Assembly: GCA_023213395.1 (NCBI GenBank)
Contig: CM041465.1
Location: 246,581,741 to 246,645,740, forward strand
DNA: 64,000 bases
Direction: 5' to 3'
Source: Cycas panzhihuaensis
Lineage: Eukaryota > Cycadophyta
In this document: positions 12,335 to 24,260 of the stretch, in pieces
Numbering within the stretch: the first letter of the stretch is position 1
Layout: every line of letters begins with the position of its first letter
Program-made: the position numbers and the translations under genes
Notes under the pieces: model-generated
What the model was told of the DNA's origin: nothing
Seen by the model: the letters and a program-made list of their open reading frames with translations, nothing else
Database searches by the model: none

Positions 12335-12715
12335 ATGGAGTTGGATGACATCAACATTTTTGTACCTAAAAGAAATGAGTATTGGCAAATAGATTTTCCC
12401 TTCCCTTACCTAAATACAATATTGGGCAATAAAAATGGAAAATATATTTATGGGCAAAGGATTATGGAAGATCATCACTGATGAACATGATGTTGCCTTA
12501 ACTGATCTAGAAGGGGAAGAAAATTTTAGGAAAAAGAATAGAATAACAAATGATATTATTATTGCTGCATTTGATGAAGATAAACTTCTTTCTTCCTACC
12601 ATTTTCTCATCCCTGCAATTCATAATGTTGAAACTGCTAAAGAAGCCTTGAATCTCTTGAAGGATGTATATGAAAAGACCCTCGAAAAGGTGCAAGAGAT
12701 TGTCTAAAAGGAAAA
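12335..12715 (+). pseudogene. Copia-type Gag fragment inside the direct-repeat block
   Basis: Starts MELDDINIFVPKR and, after a frameshift near 12.43 kb, reads GKGLWKIITDEHDVALTDL, then a stretch with SYHFLIPAIHNVETAKEALN, ending EKVQEIV stop. The same blocks occur in the Gag of element C (FMIKGLSRTVYDG, SYHFLIHTLQNTDLAKDS), so the two belong to one Gag lineage. The left part is frame-shifted and the ORF ends just before the right direct repeat, with no pol. Confidence 0.65.
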
Positions 12716-12727
12716 TAGCTTCTATGA

Positions 12728-12973
12728 TTTATTAAGTGATTTATCTTGGCACCACTTAGTGGAAGGGATTCGATTAATTTTTAATCGTGATTTAACCAAT
12801 TTTTTCCCATTTATTCGTTGTCAGTAAAAAGGTGTATGGTTCTTGTGAAATTTATATGTTTTTTCAAATGTTTTATAAAAATTAAATTAAATTTAATAAA
12901 ATTTGAGTTTTTGGCATGCAACTTAGTTTTATCCCCCTCTGCTTCTATTTTTTTGTCACGTTGAGCCTCCATA
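12728..12973 (+). repeat. 245-bp direct repeat, right copy
   Basis: Near-identical to 10690-10934 (for example CTGG to TTGG before CATGCA, and one missing T near 12.82 kb). Identity is much higher than between the LTRs of the host element B, so the duplication is younger than the B insertion. Confidence 0.75.
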
Positions 12974-14184
12974 TGATCTCCTTTTTGAGATTAAGGGGCA
13001 AATTCTAAATCTCAATTAATACCTTTTTATAAATTTATTTTTTAAAGGATTTAAGTATATTCTATATGTTTTGAAGACTACTAGCCCCCTCCATTGGCAA
13101 GCAATTGGTCACGTTGGCCCCCACATGACAATGGACTACTCAACTAAGGGGTTTAACCTTACCCTCCTTTATAATTTTACCATAAACAGATTTTTATATA
13201 GTTTCCATTATATCTTTTAATCTAGGAGTCTGTTTTTCAAATGGCTAGATTTGTCAGAAAGATATTTTAATTCTCTATGAATTGAAGTAGGTTTTACTAA
13301 AATTTCACACTATTTTGTAGGGTTTTAAGGCTAGTAAAATCAAGGCTCTTATTTAATCCTAATTTGATATATTTTTTAATATTTCAAGCAAATTTTGATT
13401 CTAACTTAGCATATTTACTTGATATTGAGATGCTAAGTTATTCTTGACAAGTTTTTGTCTATTTTTAAAGGCTCATAATTGATTTTTATAGCCATTTAGC
13501 CCTATTTTGGCCTCTTGAGAAGAAGGAGCCCCTTTAAGAACAAAAGTGCCAAATTGGTGCATTCAAATTCCTTATAACTCTATTATAAAGCTGTCACTTT
13601 ACTTTCTAGCTTATAAAGTTGATTCTAAAGCTCTTTAAGGCATATGTTTTCGCTTATTCAAAGTCATTTTTTTCCTTTTTAAAGCATTCACTTAAAGGAG
13701 CATATTTCAGGATCATTTTATAAGTATACCTTGCATTTTTCCTTGGTTTAAAAGGAGCTCATATAGTATCATTTACTCTTAATATTTTCATGTGAAATAA
13801 ATAATAGATTCATTATTTACTTCTTTTTTAGCTCCTCATTAATCAATCAAGGTTCCTTTTTTAAAGGTGCATTTAGTTTGCTTTAAAAGAATTTCATAGT
13901 AGTAGAGTACTTTCAGAATCATTGGAAATTTGTTTACTTCATTCAAAAGCAAAAGATTTATCTTATTTAAAAGGAGATTTATTGTATATTGTAGATTTTT
14001 TTTTTTTTTTCCAATTTGAAAGGATATATATTCTTTATTGCTAAGTTATTTTCTTTCATTACTTAAAAAGGAATCATGTTGAAAGTTCATTACATGTTAA
14101 TCTCAAAGTTGATAAAAGGTTTCTTTTTTGTTCATTAAAAACCATACCTTTTTAGATCATGTACTAAAGTCCTATACACTGGTA

Positions 14185-14614
14185 ATGAATCTAAATGACA
14201 TAATTTTTTTTATATTCAATGGAAATGATTTTCAGTGATGGAGTGAAATAATAAAAACATACTTTATTACAAATGATCTTTAAAAGCTTATAAAAGATGG
14301 GTACTTAGAAGATGGACCAAACCCTAAAGAAAATATAAGAAAGGATAATGAGACTTTAGCCTTAATTTTCTATGCACTAGATGACAATATATTTTCTAAC
14401 ATAAGTAAGTTAACTACTTCCAAATCTGTATGGGATACGTTATAATCAATTTATGGGAGAGATACTTTAGAATTAAATTAAACTAACTATATTGATAATG
14501 TTTTTCATGTGAGACAAATGTTAGAGCAGGTGAACTTTATTGAAAAGACTAATGTTGCATGTACTAGTTAAGACTCAAATGTTATATTTGATGAAGTTGT
14601 ATGTACCTTGGACA
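14185..14614 (+). pseudogene. Gag of B, segment 1 (before insertion C)
   Basis: Starts MNLNDIIFFIFNGNDF, then an in-frame TGA and other stops. Later it reads NETLALIFYALDDNIFSN and SKLTTSKSVWDTL, colinear with Z and A. It is interrupted by C after CTLDI. UBN2-type Gag, inactive through several nonsense changes. Confidence 0.7.
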
Positions 14615-14995
14615 TATTAGATTTTAACATCAAAAGTATTCAACTCCAATAATATTAATGAATAAAGTAAGGCTTATATTAACATAACACAAACAAAGCA
14701 CACCAGAATATTAATGTACCAAAGATTCAGCATGAGTCCCAATGATGACTTGATTTTCATATACTATCTTAACCACCTTTATATATAACATAGATGGGAG
14801 AACATATAAGAGACAGAATACATGTCGGACAATTACCTTTAACTTAACCAATGACAGTTTACTAGATAATTTACTAATAACCTTCTACCTGTCCACACAA
14901 TATTATTATAAGGTATGACCCCTAGACCTTGATACTTATTAACTTTAAGAGATACTTTACTTAAATACATATACATTAAACATTATATTCTAATA
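14615..14995 (-). repeat. 3' LTR of element C
   Basis: 381 bp, homologous to 18563-18941. Both outer dinucleotides have changed (TATTAG..., ...CTAATA). A purine tract (minus strand AGGGAGG, about 14996-15004) adjoins it as expected for the 3' side. Confidence 0.8.
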
Positions 14996-15736
14996 CCTCC
15001 CTGTAATGTTTAATATCATAACTATAAGTATACTAACTATTATGACACCTACTTCTAAGAACTAACAATATAACTGGAATAAACTAACATATGACTTTAC
15101 TTTGAAGTGTTGTTTAAATTTCTACTACTTAAGTCTTATAACTTTTCTAAAGATGATGTCATAAGTTTTGTCTTCAATCAAAATGCTGTAAAACCTATAT
15201 GTAGTGCATGTTCTATTATCTTATACTTCCCGCTTCATGACTCCTCCTATGTGTTTTAACTATACATGTGGTCTCCTTTGATTTTTGTCTCCTAGATCAT
15301 ATGAGACAACATATAATTTCAACTCTATGAAGAGAAAAGAAACTTCCTTATTCCTCTTAAAGTCTACCAAGATGATCAACTTTTCAAGCGAATGAGTACT
15401 TCCTTGAAAGTAAAAGAGGAACAATGTTTCTTTTCTTAACTCCACCTATACATATTTAGAACCCACAAGATATTTTGTTCTTTCTATGTTATTTAATAAA
15501 TTCTATATGCCAAGTATGATGAGAATCTCCATTATGGCTATATACACATATTTTTCAATTATGACTACAAAAAAATGGAACATCACCTTAACATGTTTCA
15601 ATCTCATGGTTAAATAGCCTACCCAAAATACACAGTGATCTTAATAAATAAGATTTTGATCAAATGAAATTCTAATTATGTTCTTTCTTATTTTGAACGA
15701 ATCTTCTAAGGTCATTATAGGGTATGCCAACGTAAT

Positions 15737-16570
15737 TTAGATTCTTTTAAAAATAAAAATGGAAAATACAACTGAGTTGAATGAAACCATAGAGAGTCTT
15801 ATGCATACAAAAATAGCCATATACACTAAAATCATTTGAACCCTAGCAATAAATCTATCAATATAGATTAAGGTAATATTACCCATACTTTCTACCAAGG
15901 CACCTACATCACCATGCTGTATCACCTATAAAAGTTGATCACTTTTGGATCTTTCAAATTCCATTATAAATATAGAGTTTCCTATTAACTTAATAAGGCT
16001 TAAATCATTTGATAAAATCAGGTCCTTAGATTGCAAATAGTGCTCATCTATCTTATTTCTAAAAATGGGTTCTTTATCTTCTTTATGAATGATATATGAA
16101 TCTATATAAAACCTAGTCTTACCAAAATTAATTTAATTTTCCCTTTTCACTTTCCTCTCCAACTCCTTTTTCTAATTCTTTGTCTTTCTGATAGCCTTCT
16201 ATACTTCTTCAGGACTATTTTCATACACTTCCCTCAATAAGTTCTATGAATCTTTAGCTAAGTCAGTGTTCTGAAGTGTATGGATAAGAAAGTGATATGA
16301 AGGAGGTAGGTTATCTTTGTTGAAAGCTACAATCATCACATCAGTAACTACTCTATTCTTTCTTCTAAAAATTTCCTCCCCTTCTTCATTAATCTCTGGG
16401 GTGCCATCATAAACAGTTCTCGATAACCCTTTAATCATAAAGATGCATTCTATTTTAATTTTCCAAATTTGAAAGTTAACTCCAACATATTTAGGCAAAA
16501 CTATGTTAGTATTTGTTACTCAAAACTCCTTTTTCTCTACTACAAAGGTAATAATCGCATTTAACTCCAT
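15737..16570 (-). pseudogene. Gag of element C
   Basis: From ATG at 16570-16568 (MELNAIITFVVEKKEF, then a TGA) the same frame continues through LPKYVGVNFQIWKIKIEC, KGLSRTVYDGTPEI and SYHFLIHTLQNTDLAKDS, with several stops, to about 15737. The order matches UBN2-type Copia Gag and the fragment at 12.34-12.72 kb. The C-terminal part (MGNITLIYIDRFIARVQM) is not recognised. Inactive because of stops. Confidence 0.6.
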
Positions 16571-18550
16571 ATTATAGGATTAAGAATATTCCTCAAAGTT
16601 TAAGTGTCCATCTAACATAGCCAGGTCAAAGCCACTTAGTGGGGTTTGATTCCTTTCCTGTAACTCAAATATCTTTGCCAAATAACTTATCCTTCTTGCC
16701 CTATTGTCAATGAGTTAGCATTGATAACTTTAATCTAAAGTTTACCCTTACTCACATATTAATTCTTACTTACAGAACTTATATCGCCATTAGTTCATCA
16801 CCCACAAAAAGATCACATTCATAACTTAAAAGAGCCCTCATAAAAGAACAACAAGGATAATAATCTTTAACCAAACGAGAGCTTATAAGTAATTAAATCA
16901 ATACTCTACCATACCAACGGACACAACCAGCCTTATACAGTTTCATTAAATTTAATTACAAGTATGAAGAGACCAAAACACTAAGCAAGATTGTAGCCAA
17001 GTCTCTTTATAGATCAATGCTATATAGAGATGATCTTCCAAGGCAAGTATCACAGGGTTACATCTTCATCCTCACTGGTATTACCCTCAAGGATGTCCAC
17101 TATGACAGTACAGGTCCTCCTTGACAAACTTATTAAGAGTAGTAGTGGAACATTAGTAGATGACAATGGAAGTTAAAGCTTTTTTATTTAGTTCCCATGG
17201 TCATTCCCTATTGTTGCTTCTTCTTAGCATTCAGTTTGGTAGGAAGCATCTCACCGACTAGTGAAGATAGAGCAAACTCTGTACCTATAAGTTTTGTTAC
17301 ACCCTTTTTTCTTTCAAATGGATTTGGGGTCTTTTCTTAATCCTATCGAATTATAGAGAATTAGAGTTTAAGGCTTAAGTGTAGTCTATTTTCAGACTAA
17401 TCGAATTGATTTCGTGAGGAGTTTTGTTGATTTAACGTAGAGATCAAAGATGGTTCACTTCAACAATGGGTTAATAGGGCTTCTAAACTTGGTAATATTT
17501 TTTGTTATTGATTCCCATACTCAGATACAAACAACTTCAATTATATAGCCTTCTTTTTTGAAGCTTTTGGTGGATGGTAGTCACTTATGACCTGCATCAA
17601 TTTGTCCTCCTTATGGCAACCCAAACAACTATGTAAACACAATAATGACATGTGTAATAACTTCATCAACACAATCACATGTCTATATATTACTCTTAGA
17701 TAGGTGACTCATCCTCACTCGCCATAGGTATCACTACATTGGCTAGTGTCTTATCCTTAATATATGATAAAATCAACCTCCTCAATAGCTAAGACTCACA
17801 CACAGTTGTATCTATAAGCATGCACACAATCTCAGCTAGGATTTCCTTTTGACTAGCAATATGATTTACTTGTGCATTGGAAGAGGTGATCCATACAGCT
17901 TCACAAGTCACCCAGGATGGCATTTATTGGCATTATGCAAAAATGCAAAGCATACGAAAAGATTATTTATTTGGTCAACCAATAACTCTACTTACCACAA
18001 GAGTTATTTATGTTGTTCTCACTTCAAGAAGCACTTTGCCTTTAATTGACATACAAAAAGCTCACTTTTTTATGAATTCGATCTTATCATTCCCATCAAT
18101 AATAAACTACAAACTTCCAATCAACCATGGTAAAGTTCATTCTTGTAGGGGGAAATGGAACAATACTATGACTTGAGTATTGTACTCAACTAAGGGAAAA
18201 TCATCACTTATACACAATCTATGGTGATACTTTCATAGTTATGTTTAATAAACAAATTTTCTTTCTTCATGTCTAAATTTTAGAGAAGCAATACACTAAT
18301 TAAATCCTCAGTATTTTCTAAACCAAGTCCTTAACTATCACTATTTAACCATAGCTAATAAATTCATATATCACCAATTTTTTGCTTCATGAATTCACAC
18401 TAGACACTAATCTATGGTACGAAGTTTCCTTCACAAAGCAAGAGAATAATATTACGTAGTAAATTCTGTCAGAGCCACCTCCTTGCTTGAATACTCTATC
18501 CTTCATTAGACTTCACTTTTTTCAATCTTCTTTATATAATAGGATGACCT

Positions 18551-18562
18551 GCTTTAATACCA
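18551..18562 (-). other. Primer-binding site of C
   Basis: Minus strand TGGTATTAAAGC, a transition-altered initiator-Met site (TGGTATCAGAGC), abutting the LTR with no spacer. Confidence 0.75.
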
Positions 18563-18941
18563 TGTTAGATTTTAACACGGAAAGCATTCAACTCCAATAA
18601 TATCAATGAATAAAGCAAGGCTTGTATTAACATAACACAAATAAATTACACCAAAACATTAATGTATCATAGACTCAACATGAGTCCTAATGATTATTTG
18701 ATTTTCATTTACTATCTCAACCACCTTTATATACAATATAGATGGGAGAACATATAAGAGATGGGATACATGTGGGATAATTACCTTTAACTTAACCAAT
18801 GACATTTTACCAACTAATTTACTAATAACCTTCTAACTTTCCACATAATATTATTATAAGGTATGACCCCTAAACCTTAATACTTAGACTCTAAGACATA
18901 CGTTACTTAGACACATATACATTAAACATTATATTCTAACA
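18563..18941 (-). repeat. 5' LTR of element C
   Basis: 379 bp, on the plus strand TGTTAGATTTTAACA...ATATTCTAACA, homologous to the left LTR over its full length. Confidence 0.85.
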
Positions 18942-19184
18942 AGACCTAATTAATAGAAAAGATAAAGATGTCGATGAAGCTACTCCTGCTCATTTGAATC
19001 AAGCCACACTTATTTAGAAACTACTTGAGACACACATTATTGAAAGGATGATAATGTAAGTTAATGATCACATCAAGGATGATTATAAAGATAAAGGACA
19101 ACTTCTTAAAGTTTTTCTGAAGTACAAGTATCACAAGTTTAAAGAGAAGTTAAAGATGTATGTTATGAATATTAAAGGGGAGAA
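18942..19184 (+). pseudogene. Gag of B, C-terminal segment, to polypurine tract
   Basis: After the C insertion the frame resumes and ends VFLKYKYHKFKEKLKMYVMN, parallel to the end of gag in A. The tract AAAGGGGAGAA (19174-19184) follows at once, then the 3' LTR. No pol is present. Confidence 0.65.
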
Positions 19185-19509
19185 TGTTAAGGTTAATATT
19201 CACCACCTAATATTACATTAGGAAAATGTAAGCTGCACATGCCTTCATGGTAAGTATTATTGTATTATAAGTTGATTATTATTTATATTATTTTGAATTT
19301 AAGGTTGAGGAGAGGCTCATATCCTCCTTCTAAATATTTAATCTTTGGGCTTAAAACCCTAGTGTTCATTAACACCATCTCCATTGTAAACTTGTTACCT
19401 TGAGTAAATATGGATTGAATACATTGTATTATATGTGTATTTGTAATATCAATATGGATCAATTTACATTGTTCACTATTCAGCTCTAATCTCCATATTA
19501 CGTTCTTCA
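19185..19509 (+). repeat. 3' LTR of element B
   Basis: TGTTAAGGTTAATATTCACC...CGTTCTTCA, 325 bp, homologous to 9230-9552. It is followed by the duplicated target TAGAT. Confidence 0.85.
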
Positions 19510-19514
19510 TAGAT

Positions 19515-19584
19515 GACACTATATTCACTAATGTTAGTGAAATGGCCACTTCTAGAACTATATGGGATACCTTGGAATTTGTAT
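19515..19584 (+). pseudogene. Gag of A, segment 2 (between B and D)
   Basis: Continues the Gag frame after the B target duplication: TIFTNVSEMATSRTIWDTL, equivalent to the SKLTTSKSVWDTL block of B and Z. It is then cut by element D at GCTTT. Confidence 0.7.
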
Positions 19585-19589
19585 GCTTT

Positions 19590-20212
19590 TATTAGATAAT
19601 ATGACAATAATATTTTAGAGGCTAAAATTTTGATAGGTTGGTAGTGTGATTTTCCCCTTAAACTTCCTTGGGGGGTTTCAAGGGGGGCAGGAGCCTCCCT
19701 TAGTCAGGGGGTATGGGAGGTGATAGCCCCCAACCTCAAAAGCTGGCACTGAAAAGCATACTAAATTGTAAAGAGAATTGGCATCGTTCACTCAAAATAC
19801 CCTAGATTCTATGGTCGATATTTGTGCCTTGTATGACTCTCTCATATAGCATAATTTAGGGTGTTTTTTCATTATGTTGATGGTGTTTGATGTATTGGAT
19901 GTATTATGAAGAGTTGGATGACTAGTTGTTGTTGTTGTCAGTATTCTACTACAGATTATATACATTTCTCTATTCTTTGATAATAAAGATCGATACCTTT
20001 CTTGTGTGGATGTTTCCCTAGCGCATTATTAGGGTTTTACCACGTTATATCAAGTCTATATGTGATGTTTTACCTTTTTAATTCATTTTATTGTATTATC
20101 TCTAGTTCAAGAACTTGCATATTAAATTTTAGTTTCGATTCCTGTAACTAGTTGCAAAATAGCTTAGATCTTAATGGCGGTTTCAGGTTATTGGGACCTT
20201 GTCTTCTCAATA
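19590..20212 (+). repeat. 5' LTR of element D
   Basis: TATTAGATAATATGAC...TTCTCAATA; both ends carry G-to-A or C-to-T forms of TG...CA. It contains a G-rich block (about 19668-19735). It is homologous to the 3' LTR and to the solo LTR at 31.2-31.8 kb. Confidence 0.8.
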
Positions 20213-20214
20213 AG

Positions 20215-20227
20215 TGGTATGAGAGCC
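20215..20227 (+). other. Primer-binding site of D
   Basis: TGGTATGAGAGCC, one mismatch from the initiator-Met primer site, 2 nt after the LTR. Confidence 0.85.
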
Positions 20228-20284
20228 ACTTTTATTTTTACAACAAGTTTGTAAAGGTTTTGGTGTCAAAGTTTTCTACACCAA

Positions 20285-21088
20285 ATGGTAAAACTGGTGA
20301 ATGTAAAGTTTGAGGTGGAGAAATTTAATAGCAAGAATAACTTCTAGTTGTGGAAGTTGAAAGTGTATGATGTTCTAGTACAACAATGTTTATACAGAGC
20401 TCTTGCAGGCAAATCAAAGAAACTCGTAGGGATGGACGATGATGAATGGGATAATCTAGACAAAAGGGCTCTTAGCATAATATGATTGTGATTAGTAGAT
20501 GAAGTTTTATTTAACATCGTAGGGGAGCAGATAACAGCAGGATTATAAACCCAATTGCAAGGCTTATATATGATCAAATCAGTGACAAATTGAATCTACT
20601 TAAAGAGGTAATTATACTTATTATGAATGAAGGAAGGTACAAAAATTACTGATCATTTAAATATTTTTAATACTTTTATTTTTCAGTTGGCAAGTATCAA
20701 TGTCACGATTGAGGATGATGACAAGGTTGTTACCTTGTTATGTTCATTACCAGCATCTTAGGATAATATTATCACCTCAATTAGTTTTAGCACTATAAAT
20801 GAATTAGACTATGATTCTGTTATGAATGCTTTACTGATGGAAGAAGTGAGGAGGAAGTCTAGTCTTTAAATGTCCACACCAGAAGCTATGATAGCAAGAG
20901 GTAGAACAATTGAGAGAGAACAAATTTGCAGGGACACATCAAGGTCAAAGTCAAAAGGCATGAAGAGTAAGCTCAGATGTTGGCACTCCAATAAGACAGG
21001 TCACCTTAAGAAGGATTTCTACAAAAGGAAGGAGTTCTAGAAAAAAGAAGATCCTGCCAAGGAGGCTAATCAGGTGGAGTTAAATTAA
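20285..21088 (+). pseudogene. Gag of Copia element D
   Basis: Starts MVKLVNVKFEVEKFN; a TAG interrupts where Gln is expected before LWKLKVYDVL. UBN2-type blocks follow (WDNLDKRALSII; ITDHLNIFNTFIFQL; ALLMEEVRRKSSL). The zinc knuckle near 20.98-21.02 kb is damaged: C and H remain (CWHSNKTGHLKKDF), but two of the metal-binding Cys are Ser and Phe. About ten in-frame stops, mostly TAG/TAA/TGA where Q or W would be expected. One frame is kept from ATG into pol. Confidence 0.75.
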
Positions 21089-24000
21089 GGTACGGATGAT
21101 GATGTCTTGGTTGCTTATAATGTTTTCCATTATCATCATGATTGGTTATTAGATTCAAGTGCTTCACACCACATGTGTCTACACAAGAGTTGGTTTTTAT
21201 CATACCAACCTCTTGATGGTGGTGATGTGCTTATAAGAAATGAAGTTTCTTGTAAGACAGTGAGCATTGCTAGCATCAGAATTAAAATGTTTAATAGTGT
21301 AGTGAGAACATTAACTCAAGTTAGACATATACCTGATATAAAAAGGAATATGATTTCCTTGGGTGAACTAAATTCTAGTGGTTATAAGTACATAGGTCAT
21401 GAAGAAGTCTTAAAGGTATTAAAGGGTGTCTTGGTTGTTATGAAAGCCTTAAAGAAAGGAAACCTTTATATTTTAGTGGGAAGTATAGATGTCAACCATG
21501 CAGCTACAACATCAAAGACTGTAAAAGATCTAGCTCAATTATGACATTAGAGACTTGGGCACATGAGTAGGAGAGGACTTAAGGTGTTGATGAACCATAA
21601 GTTACTTCCTAACTTATAACTTTCATATTTGGCTTTTTGCAAATATTGTATTTTTGGAAAGTATGATAGACTTAAGTTTAAAGTAAGGAGTCACACTAAT
21701 AAAGGTGTTCTAGATTACGTACATTCAGATGTGTGGGGACCAGCCCCTACAATATCATATGGAGGATCATTGTACTTTGTCACATTTATAGATGATTACT
21801 CCAAAAAGGTATGGGTCTATTTTTTGAAAATAAAATCTAACATTTTCAGTGTGTTTAAGTAGTTCAAGGCTCTAGTTGAGAAGAGTACTGGCAAGTCAAT
21901 CAAATGTTTAAGAATTGACAATGGAGGTGAGTTCAACTCCTTGGAGTTTGAGAACTATTACAGAGAAGTTAGAATCGAAAGGCATAAGACCACTAGCTAT
22001 ACTCTGTAATAGAATGGCATAGTTGAGTGCATGAATAGGACACTCTTAAAAAGAGAAAGAAGTATGCTAAGTAATATAGGAGTGGAGTAGGGATTATGGG
22101 TAGAAGTTATTCAAACAACTTGTTATTTGGTAAATAAGTCACCATCACTTGTAATAGATTGCAAGATTCCTGAAGAGGTATAAACTAGACATCCATGTGA
22201 CTATTTAAATTTGAAAATTTGTTGTTCTAATGCTTATGCCTTGACTGATAAAAGTCAATATTCAAAGTTAGACCCAAAATCTAAGAGATGTATCTTTCTT
22301 GGTTATGGTGATAGAGATGGTGTGAAGGGATATAGGTTGTGGGATCCTACTGCTCAAAAAATCACTATTAACAGAGATGTTATATTTGATGGATCTCCTT
22401 TTCTAAAATTAGATAGCGTAGAAGTTGAAGTGAAACAGGAGTAGAAAGTTGAACATTAATAGGTTAAGCTTGAGACTTAGCCATCTTTGGAAATAAAAGA
22501 GCAGGAAGATCTTTCTGAAGATGAATTTATAGCAGATTTATAGGAGTGTGTGGACACTCCTCCACCAACTGTTAGAAGATCTACCTGAGTTAGTCATCCA
22601 CCTAACAAGTATAGCCCTTTTATGTTTATTACTTTAGTTTCTAATGATGGTGAGTCTATATGCTATCAGGAAGTAATAGATAATATCCATAGTGAGAAGC
22701 GGAAGAGGGTTATGCAGGAAGAGATAAATGCTTTGAGAAAAAATAATTCATAGGACTTGGTAGAACTTCCATATGGTAGGAAGATTATTGGTTACAGGTG
22801 GATTTTCAAGAAGAAAATAGATGTTGATGGAAAGGTTGATAAATACAGAGTAAGACTAGTGGCTAAAGGCTTTGCACAGAAAGCAGGTATTGACTTTCAT
22901 GAGATCTTTTCACCAATTATCAAACTTATTTCAATTTGAGTTCTATTAGCATTGGTAGCTTCTCTTGATTTGGAGTTAGAGTAATTAGATATAAAAATAG
23001 CGCCTTCTACATGGAGATTTAGATAAGGAGATCTATATGGATTAGCCAAAAGGGTTTGTATAGGATAGCAGGAAAATATTTATTTACAAGCACAGGAAAT
23101 TATTGTATGGCCTGAAACAATCACCCAAGCAATGGTACAAGAAGTTTGATGCCTTCATGGAGAGCTAAAATTTTAAAAGAAGTGAGTATGATCATTGTGT
23201 TTACTTTAAATTCTTAGATAATGACTTATTCATTATCTTGGTATTGTATGTTGATGACATGTTAGTTGCAAGCAAGAGCATGGCAGAAATCAATAAGTTA
23301 AAGGCCTAATTAGCTAGGACTTTTGATATGAAGGATCTAGGAGTTGCAAAATAAATCTTAGGTATGGAGATACATAGAGACAAGAAAAATGGTAAACTAT
23401 GGTTATTACAGCAAAAATATATGGACAATGTGCTAACCAAGTTTGGTATGGCAAATGTAAAACTAGTGAGTATCATGTTGGCTTCCCATTTCAAGCTTTC
23501 TTCAAGTATGAGTCCTAGTAATAAAGAAGAAAAGGATTATATATCTCGTGTACCTTATGCCAGTGCAATAAGAAGTTTGATGTATGTCATGGGATGTATA
23601 AGACCTGACATCTCACATGCAGTCAATGTAGTTAACAGGTTTATGGTAAATCTAGGAAAGGAACATTAAGTAGCAGTGAAATGAGTGCTTTTATATTTGA
23701 GAGGTACAAGTGACTATTGCATCACCTTTAGAGGTACAAGTAATTAGGTTTGTGGATATGTCGATTCATATTTAGTAGAAGATTTAGATAAGAGAAGGTT
23801 TACTTAAGGTTATGTATTTACTCTTACAAATGGTCCAGTTAGTTGGATGTCAAAATTGTAGAGTACAATTATATTATCGATTACAAAAGTTGAATATATT
23901 ACTACAACACGTACTTGTAAAGAAGCAATCTTGTTGCAGGGTCTATTAGTTGAGCTTAGAAGAAAATAGGAAAATGTAAAGGTATTTTATGATAGTTAAA

Positions 24001-24203
24001 ACGTAATTTACTTAGCAAAGAATCTAGCTTATCATAGTAGGATAAAGCATATTACTCTTAAGTACTATTTTGTTAGATAGGTTATGGAAGCAGGTGGAGT
24101 GGCGCTTGAGAAGGTTAACACAAAATAGAATTGTATTGATATGTTCACAAAACCAATATTATTAGAGAAGTTCAAATGGTGTTTGACTTCTCTTGGCTTG
24201 TAG
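21089..24203 (+). pseudogene. Pol of Copia element D (PR-IN-RT-RH)
   Basis: Domains in order: protease with DSSASHHM (consensus DSGA) near 21.15 kb; GAG-pre-integrase ending LGHMSRRGLKVL; integrase core with VHSDVWGP, FIDDYSKKVW and RIDNGGEF (21.7-21.95 kb); IN C-terminal KRCIFLGYG (22.29 kb); RT with YRWIFKKK, RVRLVAKGFAQ (22.78-22.9 kb) and YVDDMLVASK (23.25 kb); RNase H around PVSWMSK and MFTKPI to a stop at 24201. A small insertion near 22.99 kb shifts the frame. Stops are scattered throughout. This is a dead copy of an autonomous Copia polyprotein. Confidence 0.85.
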
Positions 24204-24260
24204 AAAAGGTGATGAATGGTCCAGGAAATGTATCAGGTAAATTGTTGTCAAGGTAGAGAT

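Larger units (their letters stand above)
9568..14184 (+). other. Leader of B with inserted block
   Basis: No gene can be supported. From about 13.07 kb it is homologous to the leader of A. The excess length relative to A (about 2.1 kb) corresponds to the direct-repeat block at 10.69-12.97 kb. Open stretches such as 10876-11058 and 11128-11373 have no recognisable domains. Confidence 0.5.
14615..18941 (-). mobile_element. LTR retrotransposon C, nested in B
   Basis: Minus-strand element of 4.33 kb with LTRs at both ends and a primer site directly next to the right LTR. Only a decayed gag is recognisable inside; no RT, RNase H or integrase could be read, so it is probably another gag-only derivative. 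Flanks GGACA and AGACC are similar rather than identical, consistent with an eroded target-site duplication. Sequence around 16.7-18.5 kb holds no supported gene; open stretches at 17.85-18.18 kb look accidental. Confidence 0.75.
9230..19509 (+). mobile_element. Gag-only LTR retrotransposon B, nested in A
   Basis: Same family as A. It is bounded by LTRs of 323 and 325 bp and by a perfect target-site duplication TAGAT (9225-9229 and 19510-19514). It inserted into the gag of A and later received element C and probably the direct-repeat block at 10.69-12.97 kb. As in A, the coding content is gag only, followed immediately by polypurine tract and 3' LTR. Confidence 0.85.

Noticed and set aside
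17849-18176. Overlapping plus-strand open frames within element C
   Set aside because: Antisense to the element, with no recognisable domain.
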